A stretch of DNA of 64,000 nt, taken from NCBI GenBank assembly GCA_024138025.1, contig JAMXBD010000693.1, positions 558,001 through 622,000 of the forward strand, read 5' to 3'. The position numbers and the translations under genes are program-made. This stretch comes from Combretum micranthum (Eukaryota > Streptophyta > Magnoliopsida > Myrtales > Combretaceae). The notes below the pieces were generated by a model. It was not told the DNA's origin. It did not search any database and saw only the letters and a list, made by a program, of their open reading frames with translations. Positions 24,528 to 36,767 of the stretch are shown one piece after another; position 1 is the first letter of the stretch; every line of letters begins with the position of its first letter.

Positions 24528-24811
24528 ATCATATCTCTCACATCGGGACTTCTATTGAGATGATTCAAAATGTCACAGAAAACTGAGAGAGAGCTTCAAT
24601 TTTTGTGATTTGACTTTTGCAAGATTCTTGATGCATCAAAGTGAAAATGGGGCATAAAATTATTGTTCATGCGGTTGGGTCCAAATTTGCAGCTTCGACA
24701 ATGTTTCATAAATTATGAATATTTCTCCCATCCGAGCTCCTTTTAATATGATTCAAGATCCTATAAAAAGAGAAGAGAGAGCTCTGCAACTTTTATTTTA
24801 TAAGTCTTGAG
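24528..24811 (+). repeat. Duplicated roughly 100-bp LTR module
   Basis: Copy 1 (24528-24623) runs ATCATATCTCTCACATCGGG ... GAGATGATTCAAAATG ... GAGAGAGCTTCAATTTTTGT. Copy 2 (24711-24811) runs ATGAATATTTCTCCCATCCG ... AATATGATTCAAGATC ... GAGAGAGCTCTGCAACTTTT. A third copy lies on the minus strand at 63001-63109 in a different LTR. Copy 2 contains CCTATAAAAAG, which could act as a TATA box. Confidence 0.6.
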
Positions 24812-26442
24812 AAATTATGATCAAATTTGGATCGAAAGTTGTAGTGAATCTACTACACAACAGCTCCAAAGCACCTTTGAATGAATGTGGAGTGCCATCC
24901 GATCAACCAAGCAACAGCTCCAACACAGACCAAGCACCCCTGCCAGACTCCACACCAATTCCTACAGACCACTTGAGCGCCCTCCGACGAGCTCTAATCA
25001 AGCTCACACTATCAGTTCCGGCAGAGCACCCACAATGCCCAGCATTCCCTGTCACACTCCCGAACAGCCTGCACATGCGCAGCTGAGCATCCCATACCAG
25101 CTTCAATAATTAAATAAAGCATCCAAGCTAAGACAAACAAGATCATTCGAGCATCTCAATTAACATCAAAAGTGAGTTAAAAAGGGGGACCAGAAAGAAG
25201 AGTTTATAATTATCTAAAAAGGAAAACACATAGACAGCATACAAATTTTGTCTTGCAGCTGATTATGGGTTGAGGTGGAGACACGTGTAAATAAAGCCAA
25301 AATCCTTTAAGAAGATGTACACCGAATACAAAGGAGGAGGCGAACAAAGGGGCAGGAGACATGCACAAAAAGGACGATACCCAATATACATAGAGGACGA
25401 CAGGAGGCACGGAATATACTGGACAGAACATTACGAAATGGAGAGTAGCACTAGCATTTTAGAGTATTACGTATTTTCATTGAAAATCATAATGTTTTTT
25501 TTTTCAATTAAATTGTACTAAAACCCCATTGTTCTGACAACATTTTGAGTGAATTTCCTAGGTTTTGGATATGATCAAACAATGCTCATTCAATGGGTTT
25601 ATGTTTTTGAAGACTTGATGAATGAAAATTCCATTGAATTGTTTGTAATTCTTGTTCTATTATGTTTATTGCTTAATTATGTCATTGAGTTAATGTGTTT
25701 AATATGTTTATGAATATACATTGATGGATTGGATGAAATGGATTATTTGACTTGCTTTGATATTGATATTTGATTATTTGGGGTATTATCTATTGCTATT
25801 CATAATCTATTTGATTAGTTTTGGGCCCATATTGTTTAGGTAGATTAGGATTAGAGCTACTCGGAAGAGGTTCGATAATTTAAATGAATGCAACTTGGGT
25901 TTTTTGAATAAATTTGTCATAGGGGTATCCGGATTTTGACAAAACCTATGAACTCATTTGCTTAATGCGGTTAAAATTATAAATTTGGAGCATTTGGCGG
26001 TACTCAATTTATAATTTTAACTAAAGTAATAATTTTAGTGTGAGTAAATTACTATTTTAACTTATATTTATAGATAGATCACATTGGTAGGATAATTTAT
26101 GCTATAATTGGAATTTTGCTACTCTTGAGGTGAGCTAGTTCCAATGAATTTAGCTAAATCCCAAGTAATCAATTTCAATATCCATTTGTGGCATCGATTT
26201 ATTTCAAATAAAAATATAAGTGTAATGTCCCTAATCTACTCTTAATTATGTTGCTAAGGCATTCAGTTTCAAGTGTTTAATTAGCTTATTAGTGTAGTTT
26301 TAATTAAAATCAAATTTGCTATAGCTTAATTTAGGGACCAAATTCAATATCTAGTACTTAGTCATTAGCTCCCTAAAGAGACAACGTTGACTCACCACTA
26401 TTTACACAAGAGCTTAATTTAGATAGCGAGTTCAAGTTATCA

Positions 26443-26850
26443 ATTTTTACTACATAAAAGAATATATAATGAGGTTGTTGAATTCATATGGCCCAATGGC
26501 ATGATAGTTGAATACGTTCTAAAATAAATGATTTACAATAAGTATTAATTACAAATTTACAAAATCTATAATAATAAGGTCAATTATAGGTGTAACTTCC
26601 TACTAACATGGGTACTTGCTTCAAACGTATTTTCTATATAAAACAAGTTTAAGTTTTAGGGCACCATGTAACTTTTAATATATATAGTCAACCATGAGCC
26701 TGCCCTATGCAATATTACTAGTATTCAGTTAATTTAATAATTAAAATGGCAATTTGACAATGGCAAAAAAAAAAGTATTGTGACCATATCGATTTAATTT
26801 ATTGTAGAAAGCTAAAATTGATTAATGGGTTTTAAGCCCAATTTCAAATT
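26443..26850. repeat. Dispersed repeat copy 2, right half
   Basis: Matches 9780-10140: AATATATAATGAGGTTGTTG / AATATACAATGAAGTTGTAG, GGCATGATAGTTG / GACATGATAGTTG, ATTCAGTTAATTTAATAATT / ATTTAGTTAATTTGAAAATT. Confidence 0.62.
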
Positions 26851-28469
26851 CAATTTTACTCTTTGGCTTAAGGTGATAAAAATTAAAGAGTCAAGCCTTT
26901 GCATTATTTTAGGATGATAAAGAAAGGTTTATGAGGTAGGCTTAGATTATATATTGTTAGAATTGGTTTGTCTAATCCCAATATTTCTTAATAAGGCTCA
27001 TGCATTCAAAAATCCTTAATGAGCATCAATTCATAAAGGAACACACTGTGGAATCTATTGTGGGATTGCTAATATGATTTGATGAATGACACTAATGCTA
27101 AATTTTATAAATATATGTAGTCCCTCTTCATTTAAATCATCAACAGTTTAGTAGAAATGTGTTGTGTCGTTGAAATACTAACTTAAAAGATCAAATATGT
27201 ATCTTGAATTAAGAACACAGTCCATTTTATCAATCATAGTGAAATTTGATGCTTTTTGACCCCTTGACTGTCTGAGTGTATTTGAACATGTTGAGACTAT
27301 TTACCCTTCTTCCCTATTTCTTACTCATTCTTTATAACTATTACAAAATACTTATTGCTCCTCTCAATCCATGTATAGCGTAATACTCATGTATACACAT
27401 GACCACTCCAATCAAATCTATACACATACACTAATAAGCTATTATTTTAACACTTCATCAAATCATTGAATTTATCTCAATCTCCAACTAAAATCAATGC
27501 CATGTTGTTGTATTTTGTACTAAAACTCAATCTTTTGTTATATATTAGAATTAAATTTAAAACAAACATTAAGTTACAATAATTATAATATCGTGATTAT
27601 GGACATAAATTTAAAAAGAATTAGAAAATTACCCCTCTGAATTTTTAGCAAGATGCAGTTCACCTCCTCAATTTTCAAAGTGGGTTTTTGAGCTCTTAAA
27701 CTTTCAAATTTTGGAACAGTTAAACATTGTTAGCTTTTTCCATGAATTTAGGATAAACCCGCACATAATTGAAGGTTTAAGGGGTTATTTTGCAACTCCT
27801 CAATTTTGTTTTAACTAGAAAATGTTAAGTGTCCTTAACTCTACCAATTTTTGAAAGTATAAACTTAAGAATAATTTGAAAGAAGATGGAAAATGAAAAT
27901 TATAGGTTTCACAAGATATTTCAAAAGTTATAAATCTTAAAATATATTAAGTATTTTAATGGTGTGATCACAATTGGATGTAAATCCAAGCCATCAAATA
28001 ATTTATGAGTCTGGTTTCATTAAAATTAATAATGAAACGATAGAATTTTGCTTGGAAGCTATGAGGGGTTATGGGGGTATCATGGCCAATTCTACATGAA
28101 AATAAGTTTTTTCTTTTCCCTTTATTTCCAAAACAATTCCATCCATCTAGGTGACTCCTATCATAAAGACTATTCTTTCCTCTCTTTCTTGTTTTCATTC
28201 TCCATTCTTTACATCAATCCACACCTCTTCTACCCTCAAGAACTAATATGAAACGCCACTCATGTATGAGAAAGGCAAAAGCAAATATCTTCACTTATAT
28301 TGTCTCTTCAAGAATCGTGGCTTTTTTCTGTCTTATTGTAGTTGACAATTATATAAGGCCTTTTTTATTAACTTCAGAATGTAGACTTAGTTTGAGTTCG
28401 AGCTGAGGTGAAGTAATTGAAATGTCAGGTGTTTGAATGGGAAGGAAGTGGCCTAATCATCAATGATGA
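26851..28469. other. Intergenic DNA upstream of the LINE remnant
   Basis: No gene was seen. It contains a probable small MITE at about 27625-27795. The LINE 5' truncation point lies somewhere near 28380-28470 but was not fixed. Confidence 0.4.
27625..27795. mobile_element. Possible small MITE
   Basis: Left edge AAAATTACCCCTCTGAATTT; right edge reverse-complemented GCAAAATAACCCCTTAAACC. They share AAAAT(T/A)ACCCCT. The interior carries the CTCAATTTTCAAA and TTAAACTTTCAAATTTT phrases seen in many plant MITEs. No target duplication was established. Confidence 0.35.
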
Positions 28470-29360
28470 GGCATAAAAGAGACCTCGAGAAGGAAACCTC
28501 AAATGAGGATGTTAGGAAAGCTTTATGGAGTATTTGGGACTTTAGGTCTCTTAGTATAGGTAGTTGCCATGCAAAGTTCTTCAAGGAATTTTAGGATGTC
28601 GTGGGGAAATCGATTTATTGGAGAGTGAAAGAGATCTTTCAGATGGGATCTATATCAAAGGATTTGAACTGCATGCTTACTGTTTTGATCCCGAAACATG
28701 TTAAAGAGAGTAAGATTAACGATTTTCAACCAATCAACCTATGCACCACAATTTATAAAGTGGTAACAAAGATCCAATTTCAAAGACTCGGACCCCTTAT
28801 CTAGAAGTGGTTAACCTTGAACAAGCCAGCTTTGTTCCTCGTAGGGCAGCGACTAATAATATGCTGATTCTTCAAGAAATGTTAAATGCTATGAGTAAGG
28901 AAAAAAGGAGAGAAGAGTTAGATGATCTTAAAGGTTGACATGGAGAAGGCATATGATTGTATGAAATAGGACTTCATTAAAGGTCTTTACATGTGATTAA
29001 TTTCCCAAATCCATGTAATAAACTTATTAGACCATGTATTTCAAGTGTTAGGTATGGGGTTTTTTCTAATGGAAGTACATCAAAAGATTTTGGAAGTAGC
29101 AGGGCTTTGAAGTAGGGAGACCCCATTTCACCATATTTACTCATCTTGTGTTTAGAATTTTCAAGCAGACCCATCCATTAATGTTGTGAGCAAGGGTCAT
29201 GGAAGCCGATCAATCTAAGGGGTACAAGGACTGGCCTTTCTCATCTCCTCTTTGCAAATGGCATAATCCTAATGGGTGAAGCGTCTTTAGAGAATGCTAG
29301 AATAATTTAAGGCATGTTGGACCTATTCTACAACATTTCGAGTCAAAAAGTTAACTCAAA
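28470..29360 (+). pseudogene. LINE reverse transcriptase remnant, segment 1
   Basis: Non-LTR retrotransposon RT, N-terminal half. In order it shows FFKEF, then VLIPKHVKESKINDFQPINL (about 28680-28740, the LIPK...DFRPISL block), KVVTKIQFQRLGPLI, then a KVDMEKAYD block (about 28931-28957), GDPISPYLL (about 29120-29145) and the catalytic region LLFANG (about 29250-29267). FADD is expected there, so the active-site Asp pair is lost. Stops and frameshifts interrupt it throughout. No endonuclease or ORF1 lies upstream, so the copy is 5'-truncated, as LINEs usually are. It is cut at 29365 by the 5.8-kb LTR and resumes at 35188. Confidence 0.85.
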
Positions 29361-29365
29361 CAAAT

Positions 29366-32300
29366 TGTCACAGCCCTAAGGGTACCCTGTAGCAACATGC
29401 ATATTATGATACTGTCTGATGCCTTAATTTTGTAATTTTAAGGAATAAAGAGACATTAGATAGGATCACAGATGTATGCTAGAACTAGATATACTTTGAA
29501 TCATGACTTAATTCAACAAAATATGATCTTTTTACTTGCATTGATAAGAATGATAAATACATATAAGATAAATTATATCAAATAAAGCTACTCCATCAAC
29601 TATCTAAATAATAAGTTATTACAAACCATAATGATCATGTAAAGTCTCAAATACATGTACTTAGAACACCTTCAACTATATCACTAATAGATAGATATCC
29701 TATCCTTAAACCATATTCCTTCAAGTTTTGGAAACTTACCAATGCTAGACTCTAGGAAGAAACAAGCCAAGGGCAAAGGATGACCCTAAAAAAGCTATAG
29801 TGGTGTGAGCATAAACCACAACTCAGTAAATAACCAAAACATACCATATATCAAGCAAGTTATTAGCAATTATATGTAATGCAATAGTCAAACATATGCT
29901 CAAATACAAGCTTGGATAGCCTAGAATCCAAACGTGATGGAGATTTATGCCCTCTCATTAGGATTGAAGAAACCTAGACTCAATGACCCATCTACCTAGG
30001 AGAAACCAAGCAGACAAGAATGACAACAACACTTATATTAATTATTTCTTTATCTTAATAGTATTTTAATACTCATTTCCTATTTCATGCCTTATAAACT
30101 CTAAGTATTAGTCCTTTCATATCAATACCATAGGTAGTGTCTTTCATTCGCAATAAGTATTATAGAACCAAAGGAACAAAGGTAACCTTATGTATAAATG
30201 CCATTTAGGAATCAAGTATAACCAGAGAACCGAAATACTAATACGTAGTAAGCTATCACACTTGTCTTATGCAATTTATGCAAATTGTGCAATGCATGAT
30301 GGTTTTATTTATGGTACCAATAGTTCTTAGTCAAGTTCAAGGTGATCACGCATGACACAAACATTCAACATGCTATAGATATCCAGATGATCAACAATTC
30401 TATTATCACTTTCATTAGAATAGTTTGACAAAAGAACCATACACTACATAATATATGGTATCCAACATATATTCTCAATCACTTCATTGTTATCTTTCAT
30501 TACTTATGCGATTCCACTACAAACACAAGCAATATACTATGCCTTAGCACTCACTTGCTCATAGCAGCTAATCGAAATAGTCCTCCGAAAAATTCAAAAA
30601 CTGATCCGGATCTCCTAATGGATGAATAAAATATTCATCAACTAGATATGTAACTACGCAAATAACATCTAATGAGTGCCCAAGTGTCCTATAATCATTT
30701 TTTTACTTTTTCTAAGACAGTTTTCTCATTTCTAATCTAGATTTGACTCATAATTAGTCATTTTAAAGCTCATAAAATATTTTGTTTCTATAATATAACT
30801 ATAAAGTTTGAGTAAATGGATTCCTTTTAGAAAGTGTTCTAAATAATTCTAAATGTTAGTTTTTATCGTATAATTTTCAACTAAGTCCATAATACTCATT
30901 TTTAACTCATCTTTTTACATATAACTAGGCGTTAGAAAGCTTGTTTTGAGTATTGTATGATGGTTAACTTAATTTATTCAATTTATATGTTCTACTTACT
31001 CTATAAATGTCGATAGGTATATTAGAGCTTTTTTTCTGTTTTGTTTTGCTAAATAACTTTATTATTAGGCTTTTATTGTTTTTATGATTCTTTTGGTATG
31101 TCTACCCTAAGATACCTAAATTAATTTTTGCATTTACAACATCAAATTGATTTTGTTTAGTATCATAAATCCTATTTTACTTGGATCATGATAATAATTT
31201 CTTCTTTTTGCATTAATTTACATTTTAGGTGGATTAATTTGAATCAAGGAAGATGGGTGAGAAGCTTGAAGAAATGAATCAGGGAAGTTTCAATGTTTTC
31301 AAAGATACATAGATGATAAATAATCCCTTAGATGGGTTTGAACTCCTTTATATTGTAAACTAATCAATAATATTGATTTTTTTTCTATGGAATATTGTTC
31401 GCTTGTTCCAATTTTGTATTACTTAATAAATTTTTATAATTTTATCAAATATTATTTTCTTCCAAAGTGAGAAAAGTCATATGCATTGTAACTAATATAG
31501 AATCTTTATTTGGTTTATAATAATGAAGAAAATAATGTATTTAATTCATCAAAAATGTAAAACTATATGATACCTAAATTTAAATCATCCGTAGATATTT
31601 ATAATAAAAAATTCCAACAATAATCTTGTAAAAAAATTTTCTTTTTATAACTAAAATTTTGACAAAAGAGAAATATCATACCTTTTAATTAATGATAATA
31701 GTAAAATAATGAGAAAAAAAGGTAAAATCATAAAATAAATATTTTGATAAAATTAATTTTGTCAAGAAAAAGATTTCATCACCAAATTATTTCATCATAA
31801 TATTCACTTTCGTGACAAATATAGTTTTTCATTATTATTATTTGGGCAAATAGTATTGACAAAATAAACTATATATGGCATTATTACTTTTGTCATAACA
31901 AAAAAAAATCATATTGAAATTTTTCACCTTATTACATATATGATAGAATAAATTTGTTACTACAATTAAAAAAAAAGGACGAATGAAATTTAGTCAATAC
32001 AAATCATATTACAAAAAAATTCGTCACTAGTACTTTAATGACAACTTTTTTCTCATTATAAAACATCTTATATACTTATAGTTTCTTAATCTATTGTGAC
32101 AAAAACAAGCTTATTATGATAAAAAGAAAAATTGTTGGGAAAAATTATTTTGTCACTAAATCATTTTTTGAGACAAAATGCATCACAATAGGCATCATCT
32201 ATTGTGATAAAGAACATTTTTGTCATAGCATATTTATTATGACAAGCTTATTGTGATCAAGAATTGACAAACGAAATTTTTCACAATAGATATTTTGTGA

Positions 32301-35187
32301 CAAATTTGGCATTTATAGTGACAATTTAATTTGTCAAAATAGGCCATATTTCTTGTAGTGTAGTTGGTATTTACTACTTATTATTTATTTTCACTATGTT
32401 TCTCTTGATTCTAATTTATGTTTATATTTGTGCTTAGGGTGATTTTATTAGATTTCCTAATATAACTTTATTTAGGTTCTACATTCTTTAGTGCTCGTGT
32501 TGATAGTGAAATTTCATTTATTATTACTTCATTTATCAATCTTATCTATATTTGTACGTTGAAATTTCTATTATTTGTAAGGTCATATTATATAATCTGA
32601 TCTCTTATTTATCTTTATAATATATTCTTAGATGTTACCTAGGTCTTGTCGATGTATTGAACCTAAATTTGGTTATTATGAATCTAAATGGGCTAAAACT
32701 TATAGGATTAGTGCCTTAGGATTGTTTTAGCTTATCTAAGTCCTCTATTCTCATTTTCTATCATATATCATTCCTCTATAATGCCCATATTGCATGACTC
32801 TTCATTATGACACTATAGATGTTTATAGGATCAAAATTCCTATAGGCACTCTAATGATCACATTAGCTAGGTTTTTATTATCTAGATGATGTTATAAATA
32901 TATTTTACTAAATGTGGGATAGGTTAGTTTATGAAACTTACATGGTGGCTTGTATATTCTTATAGGGGCCGAAAGTATTCTAGGTGCCTTAAGGTTTTAG
33001 TTAGTTGAATTCTACTTCATGTATCATATTATGAACTTATTTTTACTAGTTATAACTAAGTTAGATCATAATACATTCATGATAAGTCTCATTCCCTATA
33101 GATGTCAAAACCTAGGGTTTTGCATGGCTTGATGTGCATGTTGATTTTCCATGATATTTAACACTAAATGAAGCATATTCCTTGTATAGAATATGGATGA
33201 TTTAAGTTTGACAAATCATCAAATGGCTATCTATACATACATAGAATAACTGAACATATAGGGTTCCATAGCTATATTCATGCATTAATCTTCCTAGTTT
33301 TCTAGCCATAGATATAATATATGATTTAGGCTTTAAGATATAGTTTGGAGCTTACCTTGTTTGTATGGAAACCAAAGTGAAAAACCCTCCCCTATTTTAG
33401 TAAACTGAATGTAGTGTTTTCTTACCTTTTTGGACTAAATTCTTGACCTTGAATTTGTTTTAAGCTAATGGAGATTTTTCCTTTGGATCTCATGGTAGAT
33501 AAGTATAGTGTGGTGTTTGAAATTTGTTTATGTTTTGTTTAGTTTTATTGTAGGGTTCATGGTGGACTCTAGTAGGAAAAGTGTTATCTTGCTTTATATA
33601 TCTTGTTTTGATGGAGAAATATAGTTCAAAGTGGAAGCTTGGGGCTTTTGAAAGTTAAATTTGTCATTTTTATTTGCCTTTGTTGGTGGGGTTTTACAGT
33701 GGGGTCTTTGAGAAAAGTGGGGTTTTGTTTTGGTTCATTTTGTCTTATGAAGGAGTGGATTTACAATTTAGGAATTTGGAAGTGCTGGTTTTGTTTGAAT
33801 TTGGACTTATATACATAAATGGAAAATAGGTTACGATTCAAGACTTGTAACAAAGATTTGTCCTTGTTTGTTTGCTAATAAATAGTCTTGAATGTCAAGT
33901 TGTAGATGAGATAAACTTGATGTTGATATGTGCTTGCAAGTGGCTAGGAATACACGATAATTGATGAGTTGTTTTGATGTGGACATTGACTTGATGTTAA
34001 AGATGTTTTACATGGAAAATTTCTCTAGGGAAATTTCGATTTAAGGAAGGAAATGTTATTATGCCTAAAACTTGTGTCAATTTTGTGAAAGAGAGACAAA
34101 TATCACTGATTTTAGGCTTATTCAAGAAAGAAAAATCTTATGTCATCAACTTGTTGACTAGTTACCTATTTGGTTGGTTTTGATTAGAGTATTAGGAGTC
34201 AAATTGTCTAATTTGTTGACTAGCTTATAATCCTAGAATATTTTAAGGGAATTTACGATTTAAGAGAGAGAATTATTGTTGTCTAAAATCCTTGTAAAAT
34301 TTCAGTGAAAGAAAGAGAAGTTCACCGGTTCTACAAGCAAGCTTGAAGTCATTTTCCTTCATTAAATTCATGTGCAAGATGGGAGCTTCTCATTTGATGG
34401 TTGTCTCTTTCATATTAACTTTAATTCTTGCAACTTGATCTACTTGCTCTTGGAAATGACGGTAAGGCTTTTCTAGGATGTACGGCCGGTTATTGAGATC
34501 CAATTTACACCATGTTTCACTTCTTTGATTTAGTTTATTACTTATAAAAACAAATATCTAGGTTTTCGTGTCAAATTTAGGGTCATATGTGTATAATTAT
34601 ATCAAGCATCCAAGGGTTTTATTCCTAAAAATTCACTTAAGGCTTCTATAATATTCATAGATTATCTTTGAGCTCAAATCTTGAGAATAAGTAAACGCGA
34701 TTGAACATATTTAGGGTTTTATCCCACTAATCAGGGTTTTTAGACCCAATAGGTCAAATTAGGATTTTAATCCCTATAGGCTCAAAATTTCCTAACTAAA
34801 TCAATGGTAAAATCCAAATCTTTATTTGAAATCTAGATTTACAGCTATGGATCTATTTTCATTCCCATCACATATTTGTAACCCTAGTAGTTCATCTCTT
34901 AATTGTTGTTTTATAACCAATAGGTTCTATAAAGAGATTGTCTTTTATTAAATTTGAAATTTAGAGCTACTTTTAATTATATCTTATGTTATTAGCTCAA
35001 GTTATGAAATCTTATTTTTTATATCTATTAGGGGCAAGGAAATTTTTATTTGGGTCTTAAGCTATCAATGGGCTCATTACTACTCACAGATTCATTCTAA
35101 GGTTTTTATCGGGACATAGGTTCACTATCTATTTGACATTCACCATTCCATTGTTTTATACTAGTGTGAAAATTTTTAGGGATTACA
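29366..35187 (-). mobile_element. Solo LTR, 5.8 kb, long-LTR family, inside the LINE
   Basis: It starts TGTCACAGCCCTAAGGGTAC and ends TTAGGGATTACA, flanked by a perfect 5-bp duplication CAAAT (29361-29365 and 35188-35192). Its tips and internal blocks match 10905-14512 (GAGAACCGAAATACTAATAC at 30224; AAATTTTTATTTGGG near 35040, as in 1-3779), so the sense is minus. It is about 2.2 kb longer than its relative, at least partly because of a CACTA-type insertion ending at 32360. No gag or pol sequence is present. The minus-strand ORF at 28977-29174 is antisense to the LINE just outside it and is not supported. Confidence 0.88.
31640..32360. mobile_element. CACTA (En/Spm)-type non-autonomous element, one end identified
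   Basis: The right end reads GGCCATATTTCTTGTAGTG; reverse-complemented, CACTACAAGAAATATGGCC, the canonical plant CACTA terminus. Inward are repeated TTTGTCAC / GTGACAAA / TATTGTGA motifs, typical CACTA subterminal repeats. The 3 bp after the end are TAG. The left terminus was not found, so the start is only where the subterminal-type motifs begin. It explains part of the extra length of the host LTR. Confidence 0.6.
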
Positions 35188-35192
35188 CAAAT

Positions 35193-36305
35193 CCTCCATC
35201 ACATTCTCAAAGAATATCGATGGAATTATAAAAGAGGCAATAGCTTATTCCTTTGGTATTAATCCACCCAACAATAAGGGGAAATACTTAGGCATACCAA
35301 TTAAGATGGATGGTAAATTAAGAGCTAATGATTTGCAGTTTATTATTGACAAGGTGAATAGAAAGCTTACTATTTAGAGAGTGAAATATCTAAGTATGGA
35401 AGGTAAGAGAATTATAATTAACTTAGAAATTGAGAGCATCGTCAATTACTATGAACAAACTATTCCCTTACCAAAGAAAATAATAGAGGACATAAAAAGA
35501 TTAGAAAGGAATTTTATTTAGGGGTTACTGCTTGAGAATAGAAAAATTCACTTCTTAAGAATGTCTGAAGAAAAGTAAAAGGAATGGAGGTCTTGGACTT
35601 CATGATTTGGTTACAAAGAGTAAAGCCAGTCTTATTAAAACTAGTGTAAAGAGCCAAAATTCAAATGTATGATGAGCAACACTAATTAGGAAGAGGTTTA
35701 ACCTGGAGGGAAAAAGAAGAGTAAGAATGGACCCCAGTTTTTTAAGGCCTTTATGAAGCAATGGAGGTTGATTAAGGAGAATGGGATTGTGTTACCAAAG
35801 AGTGGAAGGACTATAAATGTTTGGTATGACAGGTGGTTCAAGAATGGCCCTCTAAGAAGTGTGTTTTATGGTCTCTTGTCGAGACAAGCCAAAGGAAAGA
35901 ATTATAGGACATATGGCTGGGAATTAATGACTAGAATGAAAATATTTTGGAATAGCCTTTAGATGATAAGGTTTGAAATCTCTTAGTTAATATTTTTTCT
36001 TGATCCTAACAGAGATGATGTTAGAAGTTTTAGTTGGCAGTATGAAGGAGGGGAAGACCTCTTATAGGAAGCTATTTATACGTCTTTGAAGGGGATGCTA
36101 GAGGATAATCCTTGTGATGGTAGTTGGAAGTAGATTTGGAAATGCCTTGCTACTCCTAAAATTAAGAGCTTTATATTGAAGGTTTTAAAAAATGTTGTCC
36201 CAAAAGGGACAATCTAGCTAAGCATGGCATTCAAGTAAATCACCTAAGTCCTTCTGTAAGGAGGAGGTTGAAACAACCTAGCATCTATTAATGGACTATA
36301 GAGTT
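35193..36305 (+). pseudogene. LINE remnant, segment 2 (RT C-terminal part and zinc-binding region)
   Basis: Continues segment 1 after the LTR. NKGKYLGIPIKMDG (about 35274-35315) matches the YLG(L/I)P(I/L) block after the RT core. Then VKYLSMEGKRIIINLEI and a block ending LPKKIIEDIKRLERNFI follow. At 35753-35960 an ORF includes TINVWYDRWFKNGPLR, the 'G..(I/V)..W.D.W' block of plant LINEs. Just before 36305 lies a zf-RVT-like stretch with Cys, VETT and HLLMDYRVT. Many stops. It is cut at 36310 by the copia element (duplication ACGTG) and continues in frame at 48785. Confidence 0.82.
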
Positions 36306-36310
36306 ACGTG

Positions 36311-36707
36311 TGTTGAACTTGAGAGTTCGATGTGAATATTGATAAGACAATAATATGCACAATCAACTATTATATTTATCATAAACTACACTTAATTATT
36401 CATATATATATATATATATATATATGCATGTTTTGTGCGTGTTTGTGGAATTCTACAAGTTTTAGAAGAAACAGAGGATAGTTGAAGCCAAAATCAAATG
36501 TTAAGGTGCGACAAAGCAAAGGCTAAAGATCCCTCTCTTTTATCTTATACATTCTATTTATTATTTATTTAATCAACTGCAAATCCGTTTATTTTTAATT
36601 TGTTGATTTCAGAATTAATTATTTTAAAATTTTGGGCAAATACTCAATTCAAACCTCCCTCTCGTCCCCCCCCGCCCTGCTCTCGAGTATTCTAGTGTAT
36701 ATTTTCA
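36311..36707 (+). repeat. 5' LTR, internally deleted
   Basis: It starts TGTTGAACTTGAGAGTTCG and ends GTATATTTTCA. Compared with the 3' LTR (about 1067 bp once the nested LTR is removed), it lacks about 670 bp: GGCTAAAGAT joins directly to CCCTCTCTTTTATC, whereas the 3' LTR has GGCCAAAGATTGACAAGC at 47919 and CCCTCTCTTTTACC at 48631. Contains a (TA)n run (about 36400-36424). Confidence 0.85.
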
Positions 36708-36709
36708 AT

Positions 36710-36721
36710 TGGTATCAAGGC
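36710..36721 (+). promoter_or_regulatory. Primer-binding site (initiator Met tRNA)
   Basis: TGGTATCAAGGC, 10 of 12 to TGGTATCAGAGC, 2 bp after the 5' LTR end. Confidence 0.85.
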
Positions 36722-36767
36722 CTGTATTTATTATTTCTATGCTTAACCACGAAATAAAGTAAAGATC

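Larger units (their letters stand above)
23350..26442 (+). mobile_element. Solo LTR, 3.1 kb, TGATAA...TTATCA ends
   Basis: It starts TGATAAATGTGTAAAATTAC and ends TTCAAGTTATCA, giving a 6-bp perfect terminal inverted repeat. Flanks GTTTT (23345-23349) and ATTTT (26443-26447) match at 4 of 5. The host sequence on both sides belongs to one repeat that is uninterrupted at 9300-10150, which independently supports the boundaries. Inside are two copies of a roughly 100-bp module (24528-24623, 24711-24811) and a GC-richer stretch (24860-25110). The short ORFs there (24073-25521) show no family resemblance. The orientation is not proven; plus is inferred from the module's direction. Confidence 0.72.

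Noticed and set aside
24711..24811. CCTATAAAAAG as the promoter of a host gene
   Set aside because: It lies in one copy of a duplicated LTR module and no gene follows; at most an LTR TATA box.
24817..25109. Pro/Ser-rich ORFs in three frames
   Set aside because: They overlap on both strands within a non-coding LTR and show no family resemblance.
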